64,000 nucleotides of DNA, taken from NCBI GenBank assembly GCA_025617745.1, contig CM046871.1, forward strand, positions 33,239,579 through 33,303,578. The letters run 5' to 3'. The stretch comes from Heliocidaris erythrogramma (lineage: Eukaryota > Echinodermata > Echinoidea > Camarodonta > Echinometridae). The translations under genes and the position numbers were made by a program. Position 1 is the first letter of the stretch. Each line of letters opens with the position of its first letter. A model generated the notes under the pieces. That model searched no databases. It saw only the letters and a list, made by a program, of their open reading frames with translations, and was not told where the DNA came from. Below are positions 31,131 to 41,600 of this stretch, in pieces.

Positions 31131-31679
31131 AGGGAAAGTCCAACCTGATTACAAGTTGATATTAACAGAAGCAGAAAACTTGAAGAAACATATCAGTGAA
31201 GGTTTGAGTGAAAAAGACAAGAAATAAAAAAGTTATGAATTTTGAAGTTGTAATCAATCAAACACAAATTGGCAACTCTGTGACGTATCTTGCGAGGTCC
31301 TCTCCCATTTGCCCTGTACGCCAAAAATCATTAACTTCCATTATCTCTAAATCTAAAGAAAAATATTCATGCACCTTAGTCTTAGATATAATCATTGCTC
31401 ATATATTTTTTTACACAAAGCCTGAATAAAAGCAATCTATTCAGTATCTTTCATCAAAAACTAAGAAAATGATAATTTCTGAGATCTTCCGTACTGAGCA
31501 AATGGGATAGGAGCTCGCAAGATACGTCACGGAGTTGCCAATTTCACTGATTACAACTTTAGAAAATTTTAACTTTATTTCTAATCGGAGTTTGCTCAAA
31601 CCGTCACTAATCTGTTTCTCTCATTTTTCTTCCTTTATTCAAATCAACTTAATTCAAAAATATGACGATGGACTTCCAT
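31131..31679. mobile_element. TTAA-flanked foldback MITE, about 190-bp arms
   Basis: The left end AGGGAAAGTCCAACCTGATT and the right end, inverted, ATGGAAGTCCATCGTCATAT are followed on both arms by a shared stretch including GGTTTGAG, AAAGTTATGAATTTT-like text, GTTGTAATCA, AATTGGCAACTC, GTGACGTATCTTGCGAG and CCCATTTGC. TTAA flanks at 31127-31130 and 31680-31683. The central part (about 31325-31485) is unpaired. TTAA duplication with an AGGG start suggests a Kolobok-like transposase as the mover. Confidence 0.75.
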
Positions 31680-32158
31680 TTAATCAGGGAGCTGTAAATA
31701 GGAGTGGAAACAACCTGCTCTCCTTTTATCCCATGCTCGGCACCGCCGAAAAGTTATGCGCTACTCCGCAACTGTTAACCGGGTGGTTAGATAAAAGAGC
31801 ACATGAATTATCAGGGTTTCAAACTCCTACATCAGAAAATGGTATCTCGATCAGCAACTGTTTGCTGTCCCTTTCAATGATTTCTCATCAATTGTCGAAT
31901 GTGTAATGAGTTGAACCAGCGAACAGAAACTTAATTTCATATATCATTTTTCAACTGCAAAAATACGAAATGCGCGCACAAACGATGTACTTTATATCGA
32001 ATACTGTAAATCATGGATTAGATTACGGGACATTGAAATGACCGGAGATGACCAGAATATCCTAAATTATTGAGTTTTTGTGAGGATTTAATTTTCCTTT
32101 CACCGACGCCGGCACACAAATTATAGGAAGAGAGGAGTATTAAATTTGAAAAAAATTT

Positions 32159-32282
32159 TGATGCACTATTCCCAACACAATCCCCACATAAATTTTTACA
32201 ATGCACTCTTACCACACAATCCCCACATAAATTTTTACAATGCACTCTTACCAACACAATCCCCACATAAATTTTTACAATT
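32159..32282. repeat. Tandem repeat, about 41-43 bp x 3
   Basis: CACAATCCCCACATAAATTT plus TTACAATGCACTCTTACC is repeated three times with minor changes (the first copy starts in TGCACTATTCCCAACACAAT). Confidence 0.85.
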
Positions 32283-32658
32283 TACACGGAAATTTGGTCG
32301 GTAATTTGATAAATGCGAAACTGGTACCTTGCCTCCGAATTTCCCTGCGGTGGAAGAGCGGCACCAAGCAATGACGCATGCAACTTCAAAGCTAAGTGGA
32401 ATGTTACGCATAGCTTTAGAAGTCACGCATACGTTTGCATAATTTTACAAGAGTTTCCACTCCTTCTATTACAGCTCCCTGATTTAATATACTAGATTAA
32501 TAAACCACTCAAGTGGAAGAATTTATCAAACTAAAACTAAAGTAAAATTTTTACAAACTGCTTCCTTCAGTGTCTGCACTCTGCAGTGCTTGATAATTAT
32601 ACTACACCACTAAGAAAAGCTTATTCATTTATTGACATTTCAACGTCCTACTCAATAA

Positions 32659-33058
32659 CAGATTTGGGGAAGAGGTCCTTTTGCGACAGCCACCCAAAAT
32701 GGCAAAATCCGACCTAGAATATCGAAAAAACAGTGAGCCATGTGAGCAGAACAGAGGTACTGAATTTCTATCGAGTTGAGGTATAAAGCCTTGAGAGCAA
32801 CGAGCTATACCGTCAACTACTCGTGGTCTAGTGGTAAAGAAATCTGCATGGATGAAGTATCCTTATTCTACACTGCACGTTCTACAATGTTGTTGGTTCG
32901 AATCCCGCCCTTCTTGACTAATATATTTTTTTCAAATTTCAGTTATGAATTAACACTAAAGTCTAAACAGTGATCAGAATTTCAATAATAAAAACACAAG
33001 AAACTTGACTAAATATTCACTTGGTGGCTGTCGCAAAAGGAACTCTTTCCCAGATTTG
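32659..33058. mobile_element. 400-bp foldback element with 38-bp inverted ends
   Basis: CAGATTTGGGGAAGAGGTCC and TTTTGCGACAGCCACCCA at the left match the reverse complement of 33021-33058 with about six mismatches. A tRNA-like segment (32818-32912) lies between the arms. No clear target duplication was seen. Confidence 0.55.
32818..32912 (+). mobile_element. tRNA-derived SINE head
   Basis: CGTGGTCTAGTGGTAAAGAA is an A-box-like sequence and TTGGTTCGAATCCCGCCC a strong B box. The same head sequence (GTCGTGGTCTAGTGG, GGTTCAAGTCCCGCC) occurs in the SINE at 44996-45275 on the other strand. The acceptor stem does not pair, so it is not a functional tRNA gene. Confidence 0.55.
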
Positions 33059-34302
33059 GCAAATAAGTACACTTTAAGAATAAAGAAATGCCCTAAAAGT
33101 GAAATATACTCAGCGACACAAAACAAAATCTCTTCGCTACAACATCGCGCACCGGCGGTCACCAGCCGTGGCAGCGCCAGCCCGGCTGGCCCAGCGGCCT
33201 GCGCTGCTGATATACTTTGAGCCAAAGTCCGTCCAACAACGTGGATAGCTAACGTTTTATACTTTTAGTTTCATTGAGACTTTGAGAGTGGACCAAAAAT
33301 TAAATATTTGTGAAAAGATAATAGTTCAAAGGAATTAAAATAGTATTTGATGATTACTTACATCAACTCTCAATCAAAACATCATTAAACTGCTCGTCTC
33401 CGCCTCAAATACGACCGTTTCTGGATTCTTTTGACCTCTTGCTCTCGCCTCACGGTCACGGTTAACAGCTCAAAGGTTAACCACGTGCCAAACTGCGGAA
33501 CGGGGGTTTCCCCTTTCTCACGGCGCGCATTTGTTTAAATATCAAGATAAAGTTATAGACGTTGTTGACGATTATGTTTATTTGGGTACAACTTTCAATT
33601 ACAAAAATGATTTCAAGAAAGCTCATAATAAGCAAGTAACTCAAACCAGGAGAGCCATGTATAGCCTTATAATAAAGGCAAGAAAATTAAAACTCCCGAT
33701 TGACATTGAATTGGAAATGTTTGACCGGCTTGTTGTACCGATTCTTTTATATGGTAGCGAGGTTTGGGGTTTTGAAAATATTAACCAGATAGAAACTTTC
33801 CATATTCAATATTGCAAACGGCTACTAAGACTGAATAAGAATACTACAAATTGTATGGTGTTGGGAGATCTGTGTAGATGTCAAGACTTACTAAGTGACA
33901 TAATTAAACAATTAAAGAATGGTAAATTTTGGGGTTAGGAGTCTAGTTGGAGGAGAATACAAACTGTCAACAATTATGTGTAATGTACTAAGAATGCTTG
34001 CAAATAACAATATATATGTGTCCCCGTGGATACAAAAAGTAAAAGAAACGCTAACAATCATGGTTTGTCGAATATATGGCACGATTATAGCAACATAAGT
34101 AAAAATTGGTTTAAAGTAAACTCTTAAACTAAGATTGAAATATAATCATTCTCAAAACTGGCATTCAATGGTCAACAATTCTCATTGTATAAATTATAGG
34201 ATTTTTAAAACAACGCCCGAGTTAGAGGACTATCGCTGTTACAGAGAATTACTCTAACGAAATTTAAATGTGGAAATCACTGACTGCCTATCATAACTGC
34301 AC

Positions 34303-34357
34303 TAGCGGATCCAGGGGGGGGGGGGCCGAATCGGCCACGGCCCCCCCCCCCCTATTG
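34303..34357. mobile_element. Half copy of the GCGGATCCAGG MITE with G/C hairpin
   Basis: ACTAGCGGATCCAGG followed by 13 G, then GGCCGAATCGGCC and a C run, resembles one end of the element at 25382-25515. The opposite end is missing. The G and C runs can pair with each other. Confidence 0.5.
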
Positions 34358-34367
34358 GCGGCAAAAC

Positions 34368-34472
34368 AAAAGAAAAAAGAGGGGAAAAGAAAAAGAAGAA
34401 GAAAGGAGGAAGGAAAGAAGAAAGGAAGAAGAAGGAAGGAGGAAGGAAAGAAGAAGAAAGGGGGAAAGAAAA
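34368..34472. repeat. 105-nt uninterrupted homopurine tract
   Basis: Only A and G occur on the plus strand across this interval (GAAGAAGAAAGGAGGAAGG-type repeats), after a C at 34367 and before a T at 34473. Confidence 0.9.
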
Positions 34473-34799
34473 TAAGGAAAAAAGATAAGGATGAAAAGAA
34501 AAATTTTTTTCCCCTCTCTTTTTAAATTTTTAAAAATTATTATCATTATTTAAATTCATAATTCACTATAATTACAAAATCACATGTTAACTTTTTGTAA
34601 TTTACAATATCATTCAATTTTGATTTGCCTATTTCTCTATTATTTTTTTTAAATTTCAGGTGAACAATTTTGTTTCATTGAACTTTTTTCTTTGATTTCA
34701 ATGTACGGTGTACTTGTTATTATGTAACTTGCTTGATTTTCTTCAATGCCCAAATAAGGGTTACATAAGAAAAATAAAATATCCATTGTCATTGTCATT

Positions 34800-36780
34800 C
34801 GCGACTCGACTCTGCGTCAAGTTTTTCAGTGAGTAATCACGTTTCAAATTGTCAGAATGTAGGTGGATTCAGTCAATAATCCTCCCTTCTGACTTTACTT
34901 TTGAATAAATTATTAGGCCAAATGAAATTAATTCCAGTGTCGATCTCTTCCCCAGCTCATCCTCCTTTCCTTTTTCCCCAGCCCGCCTTAAATATTTGTT
35001 ATTTGTTGTTTCTGTTGTGCAATGTTATATACATGTATAATAATAGAAGGAACAAGAATCATCAATATAATACATTTTGACTTTGTGATTCTCTTATTAA
35101 GTGCATGTACAACTTATTGAATAAGTAAAGTTTGTCAAAATTGACTGTTTAATTACATTTCATGTACAAGATATTAAATATCAAATAGCATGGAGCCTCC
35201 TCCTTAATTTTAAAAATCTGGACGAGAAACTAGGACTGGTTCCAATTTCGGATACTACGACCGGTAATCCATGACTATACAATCCGTGTTGCACAGAGAC
35301 AACTAACTATTGATGTAGGTACATGTACCACTGCACTAAATAATACCAGCTTATGTCAAGGTTAGGTCTCTTTATCCCTCCACCGGCCCAGCACACACAC
35401 ACCCACCCAAGTACAATCTATTTTTTCCTTCTAAATCTGTCATCTTCTCTGAAACAATTTTCTATTTTGTCATTTTTGAATTTTCTGAATATATACTTTC
35501 CATTTCCCTTTGTATTTTCTTTGACTTTTGTTAGTCATTTTCTCATACTAATCGTTTACCCTTCTCTCTACCGAATTGCAGTGAATCTTATGCAGATCCA
35601 TTTTTATTTTGATGCACCCCACTTTCTCTGTTCAGTTACTACCATCACCATTCTCACCACTCCAATTTACCTCCTCTTTTTTTTTGTTTATATACTATAC
35701 TATACTATCTCTATTTGTCTCTTGTACCTCCTCTCTAAAGCCCGCCTCACACTGTGCGATTTTTCAAGCAATGACTTGCTATGCGATGCAAAGCGAATTT
35801 GAGCGATATCGCAGTCCATCGCAATGTGGGGCGGGCCTAATGGTAATCTATCTTCCCCTCTCCCTAGCTTGCTCTCCGTTTCCCTCTTCTATTTTCTTCC
35901 TTTCCCCAACCTCTTTCTCTCTCCCTCAATCTCTATCTCCCTCCTTCTCTCTTCCTCCCGTTTTGTGTCATAGGCTACCAGTAATACAAAGAGTTTGTCA
36001 TAACCGTGTTCTTCCACTGTATCAGTACATGGGCCAGGAATAATTGTGTACATATATAAGTATAACTTTTCATACAAGGTTATAAAAGTGTCTTTATTCT
36101 CAAATACATATATTGTATACGTTTATGAGGACAAAACTAATGAGTTACAATGACATATAAACATGTATGATGGTTTATAAAACAGAATGGAAGCATGTCA
36201 CGAAATCTCTGCAGCTGACAAAATCTTACTGGTGTGTAATACATGTACATCTACATAATCTTACCACAAGCCTATGAACTATTACTCTCCCAGTTGGAAT
36301 TTGGACGGGTCTTTTTGTAGATGAAGCAAAAATATTCTCTAAACTCTGGAAATTCAGAAATTTAAGCTAAATTTCATCTATTACGGTACACTCTCTCTCT
36401 CTCTGAAGACTTTTATGACCCCATGTCACAAAAGTCCAGATAGGTGCTCCATGGAAAGCTGCTATAGATTTTAATTTCAAATCAACATTTTGGAAAACCT
36501 GGAAACAAATAGGAGAAAATACTTTGGAAGTGGCCATTCAAAATTCTCTTAAACACATCCATATTTCAAAGCAATTACCAAAAAAAAATACATGCTATCA
36601 GTTATTGGTACTGTTTGTAAATGTATTTTTGGTTTTTACTCTAAATATCCTAATAAGAAAAGATAACGCTTAAATATGTCAAGAAAAATTTTCAAAATTA
36701 TTTCCTTGCCGAGAAAGTTGCCTCTTTGTGTATGATGGCACAGCTCTGGGGGCATGGTTGGCCGGTAAAAAAAACCCAAA
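34800..36780. other. Non-coding stretch, pyrimidine-rich in the middle
   Basis: Between about 35390 and 35960 the plus strand is rich in C and T, which keeps long frames open without protein-like content. A small inverted-repeat element lies at 35740-35838 and a (CT)n run at about 36392-36402. No gene is supported. Confidence 0.5.
35740..35838. mobile_element. About 100-bp MITE, GCCCGCCTCACACTGTGCGAT ends
   Basis: GCCCGCCTCACACTGTGCGA at the left pairs with TCGCAATGTGGGGCGGGC at the right (about 20 bp, three mismatches). No target duplication is clear. Confidence 0.6.
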
Positions 36781-37910
36781 ATGGCCATGCCGCAGTTTGT
36801 TGTCATGACAGACGAGGATTTGAAGGAACTAATTGATGGTGCTGATTCTTCTAACACAAAAAAACAAATCAAATACGCCGTAAGCCGTCTGGATGCATTT
36901 GCGGTATTCGTTGGGACGTCTCTATCTGAAGTAGAAGCGCTGTCGGATGAAGAGCTCGACAAATTTCTGTACACAAAGAAGTCAATGCTCAGCATCAGGT
37001 ACGGACTACATCGTCATTTTAAGACAGTAAAAGATGTTATTACAAAATCTGACAGGTTTCATCGTAGTCACGAGACCTACAAAGCAATGATGTGTAAATT
37101 GAAGCAAGCAGGAAAGGGGTATGTCAAGCACAAAAGTGCGATCAGTAAGGAAGATATGGCCAAAATTTTGGCCTCTGATGTGCTTGATCTCACAACACCA
37201 CAGGGCTTGCAGAACAAAGTCTTCTTAGACATTATGATATATTTTGCCAACAGAGGACGTGAAAATCTATGTGACATAGCTGCCCTGTCTCAACATTTCT
37301 GGCTTACAAAGCAGCATTACATCCTGCAATGGACTGTTTATGACAGCGTCCTAAACCTACAGCTCCAGCAGAGGGTCCATGGTACTGCAACTGTCCATTA
37401 GGTGTGAACAATCTTGGTAACAAAATGAAAGAAATCGCGAAGGCAGCGGGTTGCGCAAAGAATTACACAAACCACAGTCTTCGGGCCACGACAGTTACCG
37501 TCCTGGATCGTGCCGGTTTCGCTAACCGTGATATCATGTCTGTTACTGGTCACAGATCGGAAACTTCACTAAAACACTATGCTTCTATAAGCGATGACAG
37601 GAAGAAAGAAATGAGTAGCAAGATTGCTTGCAAAATGATGCAAGAAAATGTGCCAACACCGTCTAGTGCTAGTGCATCTAACAACAGCGCTGGTACCAAG
37701 ACTAAGAGTAGGCCTACATCTAAGCCTGCTAAGCCTGTACAGGATGTCGCATTAGGGGATCAGGATGACACACTGGATTCACTCTTGACATTGTCTCAAG
37801 AACAACTAATTCTACAAGAATCCAACTTCAACATTCAGAATGCAACATCATCTTCAGTGCAGCATTTCCATTTTCATGGACCCGTAACTATCTACAATGT
37901 CAGCAAATAG
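36781..37910 (+). pseudogene. Crypton-type tyrosine recombinase gene, internal deletion (copy 2)
   Basis: Frame 36781-37401 starts MAMPQFVVMTDEDLKELIDG and carries LSIRYGLHRHFKTVKD, HKSAISKEDMAKILASD and MIYFANRGREN (first catalytic Arg). The next protein text lies in a different frame (TFLAYKAALHPA, LWQRPKPTAPAEGPWYCN) and flows into the frame from 37404: GVNNLGNKMKEIAKAAGC, YTNHSLRATTVTVLDRAGF (HxxR), MSVTGHRSETSLKHYASI (His, Tyr) and a C-terminus ending SVQHFHFHGPVTIYNVSK. Compared with the copy at 19864-21154, about 40 residues between the Arg box and the WQRPK segment are missing. Cryptons cut and paste DNA using a Tyr recombinase without inverted ends. The two copies are far apart in sequence, so they are old or of different subfamilies. 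Confidence 0.85.
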
Positions 37911-38625
37911 ACTAAATGAGTCAGAACACGTAAATATGTTTAGTGTTTTGAGTTTATGCCAAGGATTTATTGTGTTTGAAATAACTGAGTGTTTTTGCAA
38001 GTTAACTGACAACAATTTTGGATTGGATTGGATTTCTATTTGAATTTCTTGTTTGACTGTTATGAACATCTTGACCTGAAAAGGACCAGTGTTGCACAAC
38101 AAAATGTAAGTCCCTTCACTCTTGTTTCTTAATTCATAAAATGTCAAATGAGAAGGATAGCTATTTTTAGGTGTCATATAAAACAAATAATGTTTTTTTC
38201 ATTCGTGCAATGGACAGAATATTTCATTCAGTGAAAGATGAAATCTTCTGTCCATTGCACTCATAAACATTCATTATTTGTATACTATATCATAGCACAT
38301 TTCGATGGAGAGCAATGCAGACATTTCGATGTGAGATTTATCAAGGTGAGTCAGTTTTTTCCATCCTCTTTGCTGCTCTTCCTCAAACGTGTAGTTTCCA
38401 CACTAGGCTATAGCTCCTTGAGAAATGTATACAATCGTTCTGCACATAAATTTTGTAGACATATATCAGTGTCCAGAACTAGTGGTTATCCATGCTATTT
38501 TATGGCTATGTTCACATACAGCACATGAGACATCTTGATTCTGTGCAGTGCAGAACTGATCCCTGGTCAATTTGTTATGAATGCTAAAGAGCATGGCTGT
38601 ATTCATACATGGCTCATGTGACATC
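37911..38625. other. Intergenic stretch between Crypton relic and RFC4 3' end
   Basis: This should include the RFC4 3' UTR. CAGAATATTTCATTCAGTGA and the preceding TTTTTCATTCGTGCAATGGA make a weak inverted repeat with 38240-38260. CTGTGCAGTGCAGAACTGAT (38540) recurs as CTGTGCAGAGCAGAACTGAT (38632), a roughly 92-bp-spaced direct repeat whose second copy overlaps the RFC4 stop region. Confidence 0.5.
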
Positions 38626-41600
38626 TTAATTCTGTGCAGAGCAGAACTGATCCATGGCTAATGTGAATAGATCCATGATTTGCAAGCCTTCATCTGCTCC
38701 ATCACATAGACGTTTGTCAATGACAGCAAGACGTTCAGCGATGGCAGACTTCTGTTTATCGGTGAGCTCTCCTCTTTCCACAATTATATCAAAGATCTGT
38801 AGCAAGATATTTAAATAATTTACTGACTGAATGAAATGAGTGCTGGAAAGTAAATTTAAAACCTTAAAATTCAATTATTTGTTAGGACACTACACAAAGG
38901 TGGAGAGTGGCAAATTTAGACTAATGTTTTGCCAGAGGACAACTGTTAGGTTGAGGGGGTCAGGAATAAATTGGATTACTGCCCTCATCCTAACAATAAC
39001 AAAGTCATTCAAAATTATGAGAAAATAAGGCAAAATTGGATGGTAGATTACTAGACAGGCCTAATTCATAGTTTATTTGGCCAAAACCATCTTGATAATC
39101 ACATCATAATCAATAGATGAATATTAAAATCAAATACATTTGCATATTTGGCTATTTCCATAAATAAGGGTCTCAATTTGTGACATTCTTGGTGTCCCGC
39201 TTACATAAGGAACACACTGTTTTTTTGTGGCTCTAGGTAGAGACAAATAGTGGAGTAAGATTGAGTACTATTCTAACAGTGAAGACACAATATGTTATGC
39301 TCAGAATCACTTTGGAGTCTTACTCCACGATTGGCATCTTACACTCAGCGCCACAGAAACCTGTGTGTTCCTTATGTAAACCGGGACACCAAAATGTCAC
39401 AAATTGGGACCCTTATTTATGGAAATACCCATTTACAACACTGCTTACCTGGTTGACAACCTGGGCAGCTGAGTAGCCATCTTGAAGTAGTTCTTGGACC
39501 TTTTCATCAAGCTTTTCATACGATCCGCCATAACAGGTCTGAATCAGATTGTCTGTTATCTCGTCTGGGATTACCTGGATGTAAAAGAAAGAATAAAAAC
39601 AATCATATTTTAATCCAAACATATTCCTTCTCAGACACTGATACAAATTCTAGATAAATACATAAACTGTTTCTTTCAACTGATCATATTTTATCACAAA
39701 ACAAATACTTAAATACTTCTACCTTTCATCTTTCATCTTTAAGCCCTCTCCTTCCAATATCTACCTACATAGCTCACCTCTTCATGCCAAGAATACACAT
39801 CACAAGCCATCATCTAGATACTAGATATGACATCAGACAAGAAGGGACTGCTCTTTCATCAACACATTTTATTAATCAATAAAGGGAAGATATATAAGCG
39901 GCAAAGCCCAGGGGCCGTATTCTGAAAACTGTTAATGTTAGTAAAACAATGTTAATTGTCATAACAAATCAAAATCAGGACAAGTCATTGGTTAATGATT
40001 GCGCAAAGATGGCTGTGCCCGTGTACCGTTAACAGAGACATCGGCGTAAGCACCAATGATTAGTGCTTATTGCGCGCAATTTCAATTTGTTATGACAATT
40101 AACATAGTTTTCCTTAACATAAAATATAACATAGTTTTCAGAATACCGCCCCAGGCTACTTGTTCATATAACAGGGTAAGGCAAACATGACATGGATACT
40201 TGAAAATATATTTGGTACTGGGCAATTCCACGGTAACGGAAGGACATTCAGATACAGTTTGTGTCCGATTGTCTTTGCGTTACAGCGGAATTGCCCTACT
40301 GCAGAATCGGAGAATGGCACTGAAAAGAAGCACACTGAAGCTTTTCGTCTTGCACTCAGCAGAATTAACGGCAAGAATGAACAGAAAGCTGAAATCGAAC
40401 AATACAAATGGAAACTAAAGGAACAAAACTTAGCAAGAAATTATGGAAATTATGATATGGATACAATCAACAAACATAACAATGATAACAAATAAATTGA
40501 GTACATGTATTCATTGTCCACATTGTCCACATTCTAGAAATAGATTTTTTCACCTTTAACGTTTTCCAAATAAAACAAAAATTGTCCATCAACATGATAA
40601 ACGGAATATGATATACTAGCGTTTCCACTATACTGCTAAGACTCGATACTCACCCCTGCTATCTCATAGATATCTTGCACTAAGATACCATCTTCTCGTT
40701 GAAGACGATGAGCACTCTGAAGGAACGTGATGGACTTCCTCATATCTCCCTCTGACAACTTCAAAATGGCCTCCAGTGACTGGGAGATATAATGAAGATA
40801 AATAAATGTCACCGAGTTAAGCTTTTTCTGACCAATTCTAAATTCAGGAGCAACGATGTCCTAACCAATATAGCCAATGGAGAATGTAAATTATAAACAT
40901 TACATAAATGAATCCACACATACTTGATTTACATAGAAAACTCCATGCTCACATACGAGGTGTAAATCCATTTACACTTATTTAAAAACTATTTTGTTTT
41001 GTTCTATATCATAAATCATTTTTATATCAGTTTGTTGTATGATCGTGTACACAAATACACTAATTATATTCTTTGATAATTCAAGATACACAGGTACCAA
41101 ATAACGCTTAATGAAACACTCCCCTGATCACAAAATTATTCAAGGATATTTACCTCTTCACTACATTTGATGTTTTCAGCTTCACAAATCTCTCTCAGCT
41201 TCTTTCCCTGGATGGGTTTACTCAGAGGTTTGAAGCGAAACTTGGAGCAACGTGATGTCAGAGGTTCAATAATCCTGTTACAAATCAAAAGGTATTGGTA
41301 GTATTTACAGTTCAGGTTTCACGATATATACTGCTCTGTTTTTACGTCAGATGAATGATAAAATGGTGTGATAAGTACGCATTATTCATTTCCCTTGAAA
41401 CTACCACTATCATTTGTATTCAATGACAGATTTTCAAAAATGTTGAATATGTAGTAGTCAAATTGGGGGGGGGGGGGGGGGGTGGGGTGTTTCATAAAGC
41501 TGTTCGTGAAGTTACGTATGACTTAAATAGGACTATGGCTATGTACAGGTAACTTTATGTAAGGTAATATGATGTACAAGTAACTTTATGTACAGGTAAC

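Larger units (their letters stand above)
33521..34799 (+). mobile_element. 5'-truncated LINE with insertions, 3' tail (ATTGTC)n
   Basis: Frame 33531-33938 reads VVDDYVYLGTTFNYKNDFKK, IELEMFDRLVVPILLYGSEV and HIQYCKRLLRLNKNTTNCMV, the region after the RT palm in RTE/CR1-like LINE ORFs. Broken coding text continues to about 34290 (LEDYRCYRELL). An insertion with GGATCCAGGGG and a purine tract follows. The 3' end shows AATAAAATATCCATTGTCAT and repeated ATTGTC up to 34799. Multiple breaks make it a relic. Confidence 0.65.

Noticed and set aside
32818-32912. A functional tRNA gene
   Set aside because: A- and B-box-like sequences are present, but no acceptor stem pairing and no proper anticodon arm could be drawn; SINE origin fits better.
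34268-34546. Lys/Arg-rich and Phe/Leu-rich frames over the purine tract
   Set aside because: Low-complexity translation of a homopurine run.
35353-36043. 149-aa and 144-aa hydrophobic frames that might be membrane proteins
   Set aside because: Caused by T- and C-rich DNA; no start context, splice signals or family resemblance, and a MITE lies in the middle.
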